The notes beneath the pieces were generated by a model. It was not told the origin of the DNA, did not search any database, and saw only the letters and a list, made by a program, of their open reading frames with translations. Made by a program: the position numbers and the translations under genes. A DNA stretch of 64,000 bases from an uncultured Microbacteriaceae bacterium (GTDB lineage: Bacteria > Actinomycetota > Actinomycetes > Actinomycetales > Microbacteriaceae): positions 1-64,000 of the forward strand of contig CALMSL010000161.1 in NCBI GenBank assembly GCA_937872445.1, in the 5' to 3' direction. Below are positions 7,885 through 17,401 of this stretch, in pieces (positions within the stretch are counted from its first letter, which is position 1; every line of letters starts with the position of its first letter).

Positions 7885-9660
7885 GTGGCGGCACGCTCAA
7901 CCCCGGTGAAGAAAGCATGGCGTTCGCTCACCTGGCTCATGGTGATCATCGTCGCGCTCATTGCAATCAACGGGGCCGGGGTGCTGTTCGCCAAGGGAAC
8001 GTGGCTGCCGCAACTCGCGCTCGACCTCAAGGGTGGAACGCAGATCATCCTCGCCCCCAAGCTGGCGAGCGGCCAATCGGTCAGCACCGACCAGCTCAAT
8101 CAGGCCGTGTCCATCATCCGCCAGCGCATCGATGCCGCCGGGGTTTCCGAATCGGAAATCAATACCCAGGGCAACAAGAACGTCGTGGTATCGCTCCCGG
8201 GCATCCCCGATCAGGCCACGATCGACCGGATCGAGTCCTCGGCGAAACTGGAGTTCAGGGCGGTTATCCAGTCTGACGCCGCAGCCGTGTCGACGGTGGG
8301 CAATACTCCGTCCCCCACGCCGTCGCCCGGGGCTTCCGATTCCGCGGCGCCCTCTGCCTCCCCGGCGCCCGAGCCGTCCGTGAGTCCGAGCAATGGGAGC
8401 GACCCGGCGTGGGTGACCCCCGCGCTTCAGAAGGAATTCGACTCGTTCAACTGCGCGAGCCTCGACAAGGCCAACACGAACGTCGCCCCCGCCGACAAGC
8501 CGCTCATCACGTGCGAAATCAACGGCACCCTGAACGACGCGATTCCCGACTACAAGTACATCCTCGGCCCCGTCGAGGTTTCCGGTGAGCGGATCAAGGA
8601 CGCCACAAACGGGCTCGTCGCCAACAGCCAGGGCGTGAGCACGAACCAGTGGGGCGTCAACATCGTGTTCGACGCCGAGGGTGCCAGGGAATTCGGCACG
8701 GTCACGACCCGCCTCTTCGGCCTCACCGGCGCTCGCCACCAATTCGCGATCGTGCTTGACGGAAAGGTCATTTCGGCGCCGACGGTCAACGCCGTCATTA
8801 CGGATGGCAAGCCGCAGATCACCGGGTCGTTCACCCAGGAAACGTCCAAGACCCTCGCCGACCAGCTCAAGTTCGGCGCCCTCCCGATCGGCTTCCTGGT
8901 CCAGAGCAAGGACACCATCACGGCGACGCTCGGCACGACCCAGCTCCTCAGCGGCCTCCTGGCCGGAGCAATCGGGTTGATCCTCGTCATCGGGTACTCG
9001 CTGCTGCAGTATCGAACCCTCGGACTCGTGACCGTCGCGTCCCTCGTCGTGGCGTTCTCCATCACGTACCTCATCGTGACCATTTTGGGCTGGCGGGAAG
9101 GGTATCGGCTGTCCCTTGCCGGCGTCGCGGGTTTGATCGTGGCGATCGGTATCACCGCAGACTCGTTCATCGTCTACTTCGAACGAATACGCGACGAGCT
9201 TCGGGATGGCCGGGTTCTGGTTTCCGCCGTCGAAGCGGGATGGAAGCGTGCCCTCCGAACGATTTTCGCCTCGGATGCCGTGAACTTCCTCGCCGCGATC
9301 GTGCTGTTCCTGCTCGCGGTCGGAAACGTCCGCGGATTCGCGCTGACGCTCGGGCTCACGACAATCGTCGACGTCCTCGTCGTGACAATGTTCACCCACC
9401 CGATGCTGCAATTGCTCGCGAACACCGAATTCTTCGGCGGCGGGCACCGGTTCAGCGGCCTGGATCCGCGCGCGCTCGGAGCCGTCTATCGCGGGCGCGC
9501 GCAGTTCCGCGAGCCCGTGCCCACCACGAAGAGCGGCAAGGGAATCGCAGCAGGCAAAGAGGCCGCACGCCGCCAAACGATCGCGGAACGCAAGGCGGCC
9601 GAACTCGCCGCGGCAAACCCCCAGAAATCGTCGGCACGAACCAAGGGGAAGGATTCCTGA
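7885..9660 (+). CDS. secD: Protein translocase subunit SecD
   Basis: Membrane component that uses the proton gradient to help pull exported proteins across after SecA-driven insertion. The 591-residue protein has TM1 near 12-34, then the D1 motif LDLKGGTQI, a large external domain, and five further helices from about 360 (RND-type SecD/SecF fold), including the block GIGITADSFIVYFERIRDE. Two oddities are a Pro/Ser/Ala-rich insertion in the external domain (about 143-173) and a long charged Ala/Lys-rich cytoplasmic tail after about 540. GTG start with weak AGAAAGCAGAG upstream. Its stop overlaps the secF ATG by one base. Confidence 0.96.
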   Translation: MAARSTPVKKAWRSLTWLMVIIVALIAINGAGVLFAKGTWLPQLALDLKGGTQIILAPKLASGQSVSTDQLNQAVSIIRQRIDAAGVSESEINTQGNKNVVVSLPGIPDQATIDRIESSAKLEFRAVIQSDAAAVSTVGNTPSPTPSPGASDSAAPSASPAPEPSVSPSNGSDPAWVTPALQKEFDSFNCASLDKANTNVAPADKPLITCEINGTLNDAIPDYKYILGPVEVSGERIKDATNGLVANSQGVSTNQWGVNIVFDAEGAREFGTVTTRLFGLTGARHQFAIVLDGKVISAPTVNAVITDGKPQITGSFTQETSKTLADQLKFGALPIGFLVQSKDTITATLGTTQLLSGLLAGAIGLILVIGYSLLQYRTLGLVTVASLVVAFSITYLIVTILGWREGYRLSLAGVAGLIVAIGITADSFIVYFERIRDELRDGRVLVSAVEAGWKRALRTIFASDAVNFLAAIVLFLLAVGNVRGFALTLGLTTIVDVLVVTMFTHPMLQLLANTEFFGGGHRFSGLDPRALGAVYRGRAQFREPVPTTKSGKGIAAGKEAARRQTIAERKAAELAAANPQKSSARTKGKDS

Positions 9661-10655
9661 TGGCCAGCTTCTCCCAGTTCGGCAACGACCTGTATACCGG
9701 CAAGCGCTCGTACGATTTCGTCGGCAAGAAGTACCTCTGGTACACGATCGCGTTCGTCATGATCGCCTTGGCGCTCGGAATCACCCTGCTGAGGGGCGGA
9801 TTCGAATTCGGCATCGAATTCAGCGGCGGTTCGCAATTCGAAATCAGCCGCACGACGAACCTGAACCAGAAATTCGCCTCGGATGCCGTAGTCAAGGAAG
9901 TTCCGTCCGCAAACCCCCGGGTGACGATCATTGGCGGCAACTCGGTGCGGATCCAGACCGACCAGTTGACGAACGCCCAGAACGACCAGGTGAGGGACGC
10001 GCTTGCCGCCGCGTACCAGCTCGCGCCAGAGGATGTGACCGCGTCGTACATCGGGGCTACGTGGGGGGCCGACATCACGAGTACCGCGATCCGCGGACTC
10101 ATCACGTTCCTCGTGCTCGCCGCGATCGTCATGGCAATCTATTTCCGAACCTGGAAGATGTCGCTCGCGGCCATGATCGCGCTGCTGCACGACCTCGTGA
10201 TCACGGCGGGAGTCTATGGAGTTCTGCAGTTTGAGGTGACCCCCGCCGCGGTCATCGGGTTCCTGACGATCCTCGGGTACTCGCTCTACGACACCGTCGT
10301 GGTGTTCGACAAAATTCGTGAAAATACGTCAGAGGACGGGGCTGACTCGCGCAGAACGTTCTCTGAATCCGTTAACCTCGCCGTCAACCAGACGCTCGTG
10401 AGGTCCATCAACACGTCTGTTGTCGCGCTTCTTCCGGTCGGCGGGATCCTGTTCATCGGCGCTGCGCTCCTCGGGGCGGGGACGCTTCGGGACATTTCCC
10501 TCGCACTGTTCATCGGAATGCTCGTCGGCACGTACTCGACGATTTTCATCGCGGCACCGCTGTACGCTCACCTGCGCAGTTCGGAAAGCGCGATCAGCAA
10601 AAACGAGAAGAAGATCCTGCAGGCTCGCAGCAAGTCGGCGGTCACCGCAGAATAA
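9660..10655 (+). CDS. secF: Protein translocase subunit SecF
   Basis: Partner of SecD in the Sec accessory complex. The 331 residues begin MASFSQFGNDLY, with TM1 near 30-50, the SecF signature FGIEFSGGSQFEI, an external domain to about 130, and five further helices including YSLYDTVVVFDKIREN. The frame is open well upstream inside secD, but the ATG at 9660, sharing its A with the secD stop, gives the conserved length and N-terminus. The C-terminus is short and Lys-rich. The gap to rel is 61 bp. Confidence 0.96.
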   Translation: MASFSQFGNDLYTGKRSYDFVGKKYLWYTIAFVMIALALGITLLRGGFEFGIEFSGGSQFEISRTTNLNQKFASDAVVKEVPSANPRVTIIGGNSVRIQTDQLTNAQNDQVRDALAAAYQLAPEDVTASYIGATWGADITSTAIRGLITFLVLAAIVMAIYFRTWKMSLAAMIALLHDLVITAGVYGVLQFEVTPAAVIGFLTILGYSLYDTVVVFDKIRENTSEDGADSRRTFSESVNLAVNQTLVRSINTSVVALLPVGGILFIGAALLGAGTLRDISLALFIGMLVGTYSTIFIAAPLYAHLRSSESAISKNEKKILQARSKSAVTAE

Positions 10656-10692
10656 GCCTCAGGAAACGCGGTCGACTCCCAGCGCTGAATGC

Positions 10693-10698
10693 TAGCTT
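10693..10698 (+). promoter_or_regulatory. -10 element TAGCTT for rel
   Basis: TAGCTT predicts a start near 10705, leaving a leader of about 12 nt that consists almost entirely of the ribosome-binding site GGGGAGGAGG in front of the rel ATG. Confidence 0.45.
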
Positions 10699-10716
10699 TG
10701 CAGGGGAGGAGGCGCC

Positions 10717-13026
10717 ATGACTGAGACGAAGCCTCCTGCGGCCGCGCCCGCCGCTGCGGATACCGCCATTGCGGAACCAGTCGCCGCGCCCGCGGGCCCG
10801 TCACGCAGAAACCTGTTGCCGAGGCTGTTTTCCAAAGCACAGCCGGCCGGGGCGGTTGACCGCCTCATCAAGACGGTGCGCACCCAGCACCCCAAAGCCG
10901 ACCTCGGCATCATCGAGCGCGCATACCGGGCAGCAGATCGGGCGCACGAGGGCCAGCTACGCCGCAGCGGCGAACCGTACATCACCCACCCCATCGCCGT
11001 CGCGCAGATTCTCGCCGACCTCGGAATCGGCCCGGTGACGATCGCGGCAGCGCTCCTGCACGACACGGTGGAGGACACCGAATACACCCTGGAGCGGGTG
11101 CGGGAGGACTTCGGCGACGAAATCGCCATGCTCGTGGACGGTGTCACGAAACTCGACAAGCTCAAGTACGGGGACAGCGCGCAGGCCGAGACCGTGCGCA
11201 AGATGGTCGTCGCCATGTCGAAGGATATCCGGGTTCTCGTCATCAAGCTCGCCGATCGCCTGCACAACGCGCGGACCTGGGGTTTCGTTTCGCCGGAATC
11301 GGCTGCGCGCAAAGCTCAGGAAACACTGGAGATTTACGCGCCGCTGGCCCACCGCCTCGGAATCCAGGCCATCAAGTGGGAGTTGGAGGATCTGTCCTTC
11401 GCCGTGCTCTACCCGAAGCTGTACGTGGAAATCGAGGGGCTCGTGAAGGAGCGGTCCCCGCAGCGTGAAGAGTTCGTCCAGGAAGTGATCGCCGCGGTCA
11501 CCGAGGACTTGAAAGCCGCGAAGATCCGCGGAACGGTTGCCGGCCGCCCCAAGCAGTACTACTCGATTTACCAGAAAATGGTGATTCGCGGCCGCGAGTT
11601 CGACGAAATCTACGACCTCGTCGGGATTCGCGTCCTGGTGAATTCCGTTCGCGATTGCTACGCGGTGCTCGGGGCAATCCACGCCAGATGGAACCCCATC
11701 CCCGGACGCTTCAAGGACTACATCGCCACGCCGAAGTTCAACCTCTACCAGTCGCTGCACACCACGGTGATCGGACCGCACGGCCGCGCGGTCGAACTGC
11801 AGATCCGCACGGACGAAATGCACCAACGGGCCGAATTCGGCGTCGCGGCGCACTGGAAGTACAAGGAGCGCGTGGCCGGAGGCAAGGGTGCCGACGGAGT
11901 TCTGGCACCCGACACCGACATGGCCTGGCTCGCGCACATCACCGACTGGCAGGCCGAAACCAGCGACCCCGGCGAATTCCTCGAGTCGCTGAGGTTCGAA
12001 ATCGGTGCGAAAGAGGTGTATGTCTTCACCCCCCAGGGCAAGGTGATCGGATTGCCGGCCGGCGCGACCCCGGTGGACTTCGCCTACGCCGTGCACACCG
12101 AAATCGGCCACAGAACGATGGGGGCCAAAGTCAACGGCAGGCTCGTGCCTCTCGACAGCGTCCTGACCAGCGGCGAAGTGGTCGAAGTGTTTACCTCGAA
12201 GAATCCGGACGCAGGGCCCAGCAAGGACTGGCTGATGTTCGTGAAGAGCCCCCGCGCGCGCAACAAGATCAAGCAGTGGTTCACGAAGGAACGCCGAGAG
12301 GAAGCCGTCGAGCAGGGCAAGGATGCGATAGCCCGGGCCATGCGAAAGCAGAACATGCCGCTGCAGAAACTCATGAGCCAGAACTCGTTCAACGAAGTCG
12401 CGGCTCAAATGCGTTACGAGGATGTGTCTGCGCTCTACGCGGCGGTGGGTGAAGGGCACGTGTCCACCCAGTCGGTGCTGGAGAAGGTCGCCCAGAACCT
12501 GCAGTCCGAGTCGGAAAACGACGAGTCCGACTTTCCGATCCCGGTCACCGGGCGGGTGCGGCAACTGCGGAATGCCGAGTCGGGTGTTCTCGTTCGCGGC
12601 GCGCCGGACATCCTGGTGAAGCTGGCCAAGTGCTGCACTCCCGTGCCGGGGGACCCGATCGTCGGGTTCGTCACGCGCGGATCCGGCGTCTCAGTGCATC
12701 AGGCCGAGTGTTCGAATGTCGCCTCGCTCGTGGCCCAACCGGAGCGGATGATCGACGTCGAGTGGGCGCCGACCGCGAAAAACGTCTTTCGGGTGCAGAT
12801 TCAGGTGGAGGCGCTCGACCGGGCCGGCCTGCTGTCGGACGTGACGAGGGTGCTTTCCGAGCACAAGGTGAACATCCTTTCCGCATCCGTGCAGACCTCC
12901 AGCGACCGTCTCGCGCTCAGCCGGTTCGTGTTCGAAACCGGGGACACGACCCACCTTGATCGAGTCCTCAACGCGGTACGGCGGGTGGACCAGGTCTACG
13001 ACGTCTACCGGGTGAACGCAGGTTAG
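10717..13026 (+). CDS. rel: Bifunctional (p)ppGpp synthetase/hydrolase (RSH family)
   Basis: Long RelA/SpoT homologue that makes and degrades the stringent-response alarmone. Domain order over 769 residues: a disordered Ala/Pro-rich N-terminus (1-30), an HD hydrolase (H115-D116 in LLHDTVEDT), a synthetase with RFKD at 331-334 and the HTTV / ELQIRT / AAHWKYK blocks, a TGS domain (about 430-490, [16 protein letters not shown]), a conserved-Cys region ([11 protein letters not shown]), and an ACT domain (about 690-769). RFKD rather than EXDD together with the intact HD motif marks a bifunctional enzyme. ATG 10717 has a strong Shine-Dalgarno. It is convergent with the next gene and shares two bases at the stops. 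Confidence 0.97.
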   Translation: MTETKPPAAAPAAADTAIAEPVAAPAGPSRRNLLPRLFSKAQPAGAVDRLIKTVRTQHPKADLGIIERAYRAADRAHEGQLRRSGEPYITHPIAVAQILADLGIGPVTIAAALLHDTVEDTEYTLERVREDFGDEIAMLVDGVTKLDKLKYGDSAQAETVRKMVVAMSKDIRVLVIKLADRLHNARTWGFVSPESAARKAQETLEIYAPLAHRLGIQAIKWELEDLSFAVLYPKLYVEIEGLVKERSPQREEFVQEVIAAVTEDLKAAKIRGTVAGRPKQYYSIYQKMVIRGREFDEIYDLVGIRVLVNSVRDCYAVLGAIHARWNPIPGRFKDYIATPKFNLYQSLHTTVIGPHGRAVELQIRTDEMHQRAEFGVAAHWKYKERVAGGKGADGVLAPDTDMAWLAHITDWQAETSDPGEFLESLRFEIGAKEVYVFTPQGKVIGLPAGATPVDFAYAVHTEIGHRTMGAKVNGRLVPLDSVLTSGEVVEVFTSKNPDAGPSKDWLMFVKSPRARNKIKQWFTKERREEAVEQGKDAIARAMRKQNMPLQKLMSQNSFNEVAAQMRYEDVSALYAAVGEGHVSTQSVLEKVAQNLQSESENDESDFPIPVTGRVRQLRNAESGVLVRGAPDILVKLAKCCTPVPGDPIVGFVTRGSGVSVHQAECSNVASLVAQPERMIDVEWAPTAKNVFRVQIQVEALDRAGLLSDVTRVLSEHKVNILSASVQTSSDRLALSRFVFETGDTTHLDRVLNAVRRVDQVYDVYRVNAG

Positions 13027-13568
13027 CCGCCGAGAGAGCTTTCCAGCCTGCCCAGCGCGAGGTGTTTGTTGGGCAGGTTTCTTCTGGCGTTGATGGTGGA
13101 AGCACACTCCGCAAGGCCGAATTTTCCGAGGGTGGCAAGCCGGGAAACGATCGTGGCGTGCTGCGTCGAGAAGTGCTCGGTGAATCGTGCGAGATCGATC
13201 GCGGTCCGCAATGCCGAGGTCACCGGCATCCCGCCGAGCACCGTCAGCTCCTCGTCATCGATGACCACTTCGCGGTAGATGATGAATCGCGTCGAAATCG
13301 GATGCAGACGAGTGCGGGAGTCCACGCACAACTGGAGGGGCCGCGGGATGTGGAGGGTGGCACCGAATATCCACGCGGCGGTGAGGCGCTCCGCGATGGT
13401 CCAGTCCGGTGCACCCGAAGCGACAGCGGCGGCGCGCTGGGAGACGCCCACCACGGTGTCGACGGGGCAGAACGCGTCGCCGACGCGCTGAAGTTCTCCG
13501 TCCAGCGTGGCGGAAATGAGCTCCTGCTCCGGAAGCTCGGCGCCGGAGAGCACGGTTGGGATGCGCAT
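13023..13568 (-). CDS. Small protein resembling AbiEi-family antitoxin C-terminal domains
   Basis: A 181-residue protein from the ATG at 13568 (MRIPTVLSG); an upstream start at 13607 would add 13 unconserved residues. The pattern TAAWIFGA, followed by a Cys/Arg-rich beta region, [14 protein letters not shown], and a helical C-terminus, resembles the actinobacterial proteins usually labelled type IV toxin-antitoxin AbiEi-like, some of which carry a C-terminal nuclease domain. That domain is absent here. No AbiEii-type nucleotidyltransferase toxin is adjacent, so a toxin-antitoxin role is unsupported. It is convergent with rel and carries the rel terminator within its own coding sequence. Confidence 0.65.
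   Translation of the reverse strand: MRIPTVLSGAELPEQELISATLDGELQRVGDAFCPVDTVVGVSQRAAAVASGAPDWTIAERLTAAWIFGATLHIPRPLQLCVDSRTRLHPISTRFIIYREVVIDDEELTVLGGMPVTSALRTAIDLARFTEHFSTQHATIVSRLATLGKFGLAECASTINARRNLPNKHLALGRLESSLGG
13045..13085 (+). terminator. Rho-independent terminator for rel, inside the opposing gene
   Basis: CCTGCCCA (13047-13054) pairs perfectly with TGGGCAGG (13070-13077); A45-T79 and a G-T pair extend the stem to about 10 bp. The loop is 15 nt. TTTCTTCT follows directly. It lies 19 bp past the rel stop and inside the 3' end of the leftward gene 13023-13568. Confidence 0.6.
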
Positions 13569-13661
13569 GGCTCCATGATGGAATGTGCCGCCGCCGCGTT
13601 CTCGCACGCGGGGGAAAAGTGTGGAAATCTGCGCCTGTGGAAAGTCGGCGGGGACCGCCGC

Positions 13662-14897
13662 TCAGTTCAGGGCGTCGAGCCACGCCTTCTGGGCGTCGAG
13701 GGCTTCCTGCGCTTCGGCGATCTTCTTCGCGTCTCCGTCGGCAGTCGCGGATTCCAACTCCGTTTTCAGCCTGGCGATCGACTCCTCCAACTGGTTCGCG
13801 AGCCCCTCGCTGCGGGCCTTCTTTTCCGGGTTGTTTCGATGCCAGTAGTCCTCATCGAGTTTGCGCACAGCAGATTCGACCTTGCGCATCCGCTCTTCGA
13901 CCGGTTTGACCTTGTCTCTGGGAACTTTGCCGATGCTGTCCCAGCGCGTCTGGATCGACAGGAGCGTCTCTCTGGCGACATCCCGGTCCTTTTCGGACAG
14001 CAGGGGTTCCGCCTCATCCAGCAGAGCGAGTTTCTTCTCCAGGTTCACACCAAATTCGGCATCGTCTCTCGCGTCGATTTCGGCTTTGGCCGCGTACAGC
14101 ACGTCGCCTGCTGCCTTGAACCGCGCCCACAGCGAATCGTCCGCCTTCTTCCCCGCCCGTCCGGCGCGCTTCCAGTCGTCCAGCAGCGCGCGGTAGGCCG
14201 GGATACCCTCGACGCCCTTCGGCGCGAGCGCTTCCGCCTTCTCCACCAGTTCCTGCTTGCGGATGCGCACGTCCTTGTGCGCGGAGTCGAGTTCGGCGAA
14301 AAATGCTTTCCGATGCGTTTCGATTGTCGTCCGGGCAGCGCGGAAACGCTTCCACAACTCGTTGCTCTCGCTCTTCGGAAGCCGCGGGCCGTCGTGCTGA
14401 TGTTTCTGCCAGCGCTCGAACAGCGCGTCGAGGCTCGCGCTTACCTGCTTCCACTGCACTTTCGAGAAATCCTGAGCGGACAGCGCCTCGACTTCTTCCA
14501 CGAGCGCTGTGCGTTCGGCCAGTGCGGCCTCTACCGCGGCTTTTGCCTCGGCGGCCTGCTCCTCGGTGAGTTTGTCCACTGAACCCTGCAGGGCGTCCAG
14601 TCGCGCCTCGAGAGACGCGAGGTCGCCGACAGCATTGGCGTCGGCGATGGTCGCTCGCAGGCTCGCGACGGCCTTGCCGATTTCGCCGCCCGGCGTACCG
14701 CGCTTGATGCGCTGCTCCAGCAGGGTGACCTGACCGGCAAGCTCGGTGAACTTCCGTTCGAAGTAGGCGAGCGCTTCGTCGGGAGTGCCATCCGGATACT
14801 GCCCGACCGCACGTTCGCCGTCCGCCGTGCGCACGAAAACGGTGCCCGTCTCGTCGACGCGGCCCCACGGTGCCTGCGTATCCGCCACCTGTTCCAT
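13662..14897 (-). CDS. DUF349 domain coiled-coil protein
   Basis: About 411 residues, highly charged and helical throughout, with several repeats of the DUF349 pattern (WKQV...LFERWQKH, LWKRFRAARTTIETHRKAFF, LLDDWKRAGRAGKKADDSLWARFKAA, WDSIGKVPRDKVKPVEERM). The N-terminus has a conserved PWGRVDETGTVFVRT block that looks like a small beta domain. The molecular function is unknown; related actinobacterial genes also lie near rel. The start is uncertain: ATG 14897 is used, GTG 14888 or TTG 14933 are alternatives. Possibly expressed from a leftward TAGGCT at 14955-14960. No signal peptide or membrane segment. Confidence 0.85.
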   Translation of the reverse strand: MEQVADTQAPWGRVDETGTVFVRTADGERAVGQYPDGTPDEALAYFERKFTELAGQVTLLEQRIKRGTPGGEIGKAVASLRATIADANAVGDLASLEARLDALQGSVDKLTEEQAAEAKAAVEAALAERTALVEEVEALSAQDFSKVQWKQVSASLDALFERWQKHQHDGPRLPKSESNELWKRFRAARTTIETHRKAFFAELDSAHKDVRIRKQELVEKAEALAPKGVEGIPAYRALLDDWKRAGRAGKKADDSLWARFKAAGDVLYAAKAEIDARDDAEFGVNLEKKLALLDEAEPLLSEKDRDVARETLLSIQTRWDSIGKVPRDKVKPVEERMRKVESAVRKLDEDYWHRNNPEKKARSEGLANQLEESIARLKTELESATADGDAKKIAEAQEALDAQKAWLDALN

Positions 14898-14990
14898 CCC
14901 TGTTGATTCGTCTGCCGGTGCCCGCTGAATCAATAATCCCGCCGGCCGTGCTCCAGCCTATTGCACGCGGTGAATCGGTTGGGCCAGCAC

Positions 14991-15779
14991 CTACTTGATG
15001 GTGACGCCTGTAATGCTGGTCGGTACGGCCGGCTGGCCGTCAGCCGAACCGTCCTTCGTGCCGGCATCCGCAATCTGGGAGATCACCGAGGAGAGTCCGC
15101 TCGTGACCGAGCCGAACACCGTGTACCCGCCTGCCGCGTCGTTGGGGAGAGTTCCATCGGAGAGCATGATGAAGAATTGGTGCCCCTGGGAATACGCGGC
15201 CCCGCCGGCACGAGCCATCGCTATCGTCCCCGCCGGATACACCGCGTCTGCCGGTGCGTTCTCGATGGGCCCGAACATGAAGTTGGGGTCACCGGCGCCG
15301 GTTCCGCCAAGCGAGCCGCACTGGATGAGGCTGGTTTGGCCCGTGGTCAGGCGATGGCAGGTCTTGCCCGTGAAGTAGCCGTCCTTCACCTCCTGCACGA
15401 ATACCGCAACGGCCTGCGGCGCTTTGGCACCATCCAGTGCGATGCCGAGGTTAATGTCGTTGAGGGTGAGCGAACCGGTCCACGTGCGCCCTTCCGCCGT
15501 GGCGGGATTCGGGATGTTGCCGATGTTGTGGCCCGTCGTCGGATCGACGGATGAGGTTGGGGAAGGCGTCGGGACCGGCGCTCCCGGCCCGGCCTCGAAA
15601 TACACCACCTGGGTGAGGGTGGCGAGGATGGCGACAATGACCGCTCCGCCAATGGCGAAAATGTTGTCGCGCCGGCGCCGACCGACCTGATGCTCGTGCA
15701 CCGACTGGCGGGCGGTGAAACGGCGAAGCCTCGTTCGCGCTTCGCGCGCCTCACGTTCGGCGTTCCTGCTGCGTGCCAC
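14991..15779 (-). CDS. Membrane-anchored cyclophilin-type peptidyl-prolyl isomerase
   Basis: A 262-residue type II membrane protein: an Arg-rich cytoplasmic N-terminus (1-38), one transmembrane helix (about 39-61), a Pro/Thr/Ser-rich linker (66-82), and an extracytoplasmic cyclophilin domain (about 97-262). Cyclophilin marks are KTCHRLT (catalytic Arg region), [26 protein letters not shown], and [13 protein letters not shown]. It probably assists folding of exported proteins. The GTG at 15779 has AAGGAG seven bases upstream on its strand. It is divergent from rarA with a 99-bp gap. Confidence 0.9.
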   Translation of the reverse strand: MARSRNAEREAREARTRLRRFTARQSVHEHQVGRRRRDNIFAIGGAVIVAILATLTQVVYFEAGPGAPVPTPSPTSSVDPTTGHNIGNIPNPATAEGRTWTGSLTLNDINLGIALDGAKAPQAVAVFVQEVKDGYFTGKTCHRLTTGQTSLIQCGSLGGTGAGDPNFMFGPIENAPADAVYPAGTIAMARAGGAAYSQGHQFFIMLSDGTLPNDAAGGYTVFGSVTSGLSSVISQIADAGTKDGSADGQPAVPTSITGVTIK

Positions 15780-15817
15780 GTTGCTCCTTCACCAATCGGG
15801 GTGTTTCGCCCAGAAGT

Positions 15818-15823
15818 ACATTA
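15818..15823 (-). promoter_or_regulatory. Possible -10 element TAATGT for the cyclophilin gene
   Basis: Read leftward, TAATGT lies about 38 nt before the GTG start, leaving room for a short leader with the AAGGAG site. No -35 match is evident. Confidence 0.3.
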
Positions 15824-15865
15824 CCTGCCCCAGCACCGCGTGCCGATTCGCGCGGCCACCGCAAC

Positions 15866-15871
15866 TACCAT
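15866..15871 (+). promoter_or_regulatory. Possible -10 element TACCAT for rarA
   Basis: TACCAT ends 7 nt before the ATG at 15879. The geometry is that of the other leaderless candidates here and favours 15879 over the in-frame ATG at 15870, which would overlap the hexamer. Confidence 0.35.
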
Positions 15872-15878
15872 GGCCACT

Positions 15879-17207
15879 ATGGTCGACTCGCCAGGACTGC
15901 GCAGCGGATCCAGCCCCCTCGCGGTGCGGATGCGACCGCGCACCCTCGACGAGCTGATCGGCCAGAAACATTTGCTCGGGCCGGGATCGCCCCTGGTCAC
16001 CCTGGCCGGCGACCCCACGGGGGAGACCGGCGCGACCTCGGTGATCCTCTGGGGGCCACCGGGAACGGGAAAAACCACGATTGCGAAAACCATCGCGCAG
16101 AGTTCCGGCCGAAAGTTCGTGGAGCTCTCCGCAGTCTCAGCCGGCGTCAAGGATGTGCGCGATGTCCTGCAGCAGGCGCTCTCCTCACGCGAGGTGTACG
16201 GCCTGTCCACTGTCCTGTTCCTGGACGAGATCCATCGATTCTCCAAGTCGCAGCAGGATGCCCTGCTGCCCGGCGTGGAAAACGGCTGGATCATCCTGGT
16301 CGCCGCGACCACCGAGAATCCGTCGTTCTCCGTCATCTCGCCCCTGCTGTCACGGTCGCTGCTGCTCACCCTCGAAGCGCTGACCGACGAGGACCTCGGC
16401 ACCGTCATCGACCGCGCGGTGGCGGAACCGCGAGGACTCGATGGCGCGGTGGAGGTGGCGGCCGACGCGCGCGCAGCCCTCATTCGGCTGGCGTCGGGCG
16501 ACGCGCGGCGGGCGCTCACCGCGCTCGAAGCGGCCGCAGCGTCCGCGAGGGCCGCAACGGCCGAGGGGAAACCGCTCGTCACGCCGGAGATCGTTTCCTC
16601 CGCCGTGGATCGCGCACTGCTCCGCTACGACCGCCAGGGGGACGAACACTACGACGTCATCAGCGCGTTCATCAAGTCCGTGCGCGGCTCCGACGTCGAC
16701 GCGTCGCTGCACTACCTTGCGCGAATGATCGAAGCGGGGGAGGATCCGCGGTTCATCGCCCGGCGCATCATCGTGCTCGCTGCCGAGGATGTCGGGCTCG
16801 CTGACCCGCAGGCGCTCGTCGTGGCGGTCGCCGCCGCCGATGCCGTGCAGTTCATCGGGATGCCGGAGGGGCGCATTCCGCTCGCCGAGGCGGTCGTTTA
16901 CCTCGCGATGGCACCGAAATCCAACGCTGCGTATGTCGCCATCGACAAGGCGATAGCGGATGTCCGAAACGGCCGGATCGGGAGGGTTCCCGCGCACCTT
17001 CGCGACGCCCACTACCCGGGTGCGAAGAAGCTCGGGCACGGCATGGGCTACAAATACCCGCACGATGCCGAGATCGGCGTGCTGGAGCAGGACTACGCGC
17101 CGGACGAGTTGCGGGGAGCCGTGTATTACGAACCCACCGACCACGGAAACGAGCGCGACGTGTCCGCGCGCCTCCAGAAGCTGAGGCGCATCATCCGGGG
17201 CCGCTGA
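15879..17207 (+). CDS. rarA: Replication-associated recombination protein A (RarA/MgsA family AAA ATPase)
   Basis: Clamp-loader-like AAA+ ATPase that acts at stalled replication forks. From the ATG at 15879 it has 442 residues, the usual length; ATG 15870 is an alternative adding three. Seen are [13 protein letters not shown], Walker [10 protein letters not shown] (59-67), Walker [10 protein letters not shown], sensor AATTENPSF, and the C-terminal tetramerisation region with [25 protein letters not shown] sequence and [10 protein letters not shown]. It is divergent from the cyclophilin gene and followed by the rpsD leader. The frame is open far upstream, but that extension has no homologous pattern. 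Confidence 0.95.
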   Translation: MVDSPGLRSGSSPLAVRMRPRTLDELIGQKHLLGPGSPLVTLAGDPTGETGATSVILWGPPGTGKTTIAKTIAQSSGRKFVELSAVSAGVKDVRDVLQQALSSREVYGLSTVLFLDEIHRFSKSQQDALLPGVENGWIILVAATTENPSFSVISPLLSRSLLLTLEALTDEDLGTVIDRAVAEPRGLDGAVEVAADARAALIRLASGDARRALTALEAAAASARAATAEGKPLVTPEIVSSAVDRALLRYDRQGDEHYDVISAFIKSVRGSDVDASLHYLARMIEAGEDPRFIARRIIVLAAEDVGLADPQALVVAVAAADAVQFIGMPEGRIPLAEAVVYLAMAPKSNAAYVAIDKAIADVRNGRIGRVPAHLRDAHYPGAKKLGHGMGYKYPHDAEIGVLEQDYAPDELRGAVYYEPTDHGNERDVSARLQKLRRIIRGR

Positions 17208-17212
17208 TCTGC

Positions 17213-17218
17213 TATCCT
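17213..17218 (+). promoter_or_regulatory. -10 element TATCCT for rpsD
   Basis: TGCTATCCT contains a TG one base before the hexamer (extended -10). It predicts a start near 17225 and a leader of about 177 nt. Confidence 0.45.
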
Positions 17219-17224
17219 TGAGTC

Positions 17225-17401
17225 CGCCGACAGGGGGATTCCGCGCACGGCTGCAGCGGATCCCAAGCCTGGAGGAATCGTTCATTAGCCGAATGGTTTC
17301 CGCGGCACCATCCCTCTTCACGATTTTTGGGCGTTTCACGCTGCACGAATGGTGAACGCCCACCCCAGAAGACCGATGAACATCAGTACCGAAAGGACAC
17401 C
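17225..17401 (+). promoter_or_regulatory. Structured 5' leader of rpsD, candidate S4 autoregulatory RNA
   Basis: Two bulged hairpins are visible. Hairpin 1 pairs GGGATTCCGC (17235-17244) with GCGGATCCC (17256-17264). Hairpin 2 pairs GGGCGTTTCAC (17329-17339) with GTGAACGCCC (17352-17361). Their loops share related words (GCACGGCTGCA and GCTGCACGAATG). The ribosome-binding site GAAAGGA follows at about 17391. In several bacteria S4 represses its own mRNA through such leaders; that role here is inference. This is the longest non-coding stretch in the window. Confidence 0.5.

Noticed and set aside
14940..14990. Terminator for the cyclophilin gene in the short gap before the DUF349 gene
   Set aside because: Only GTGCT/AGCAC-type 5-bp pairing with mismatches and no T-tract on the leftward strand.
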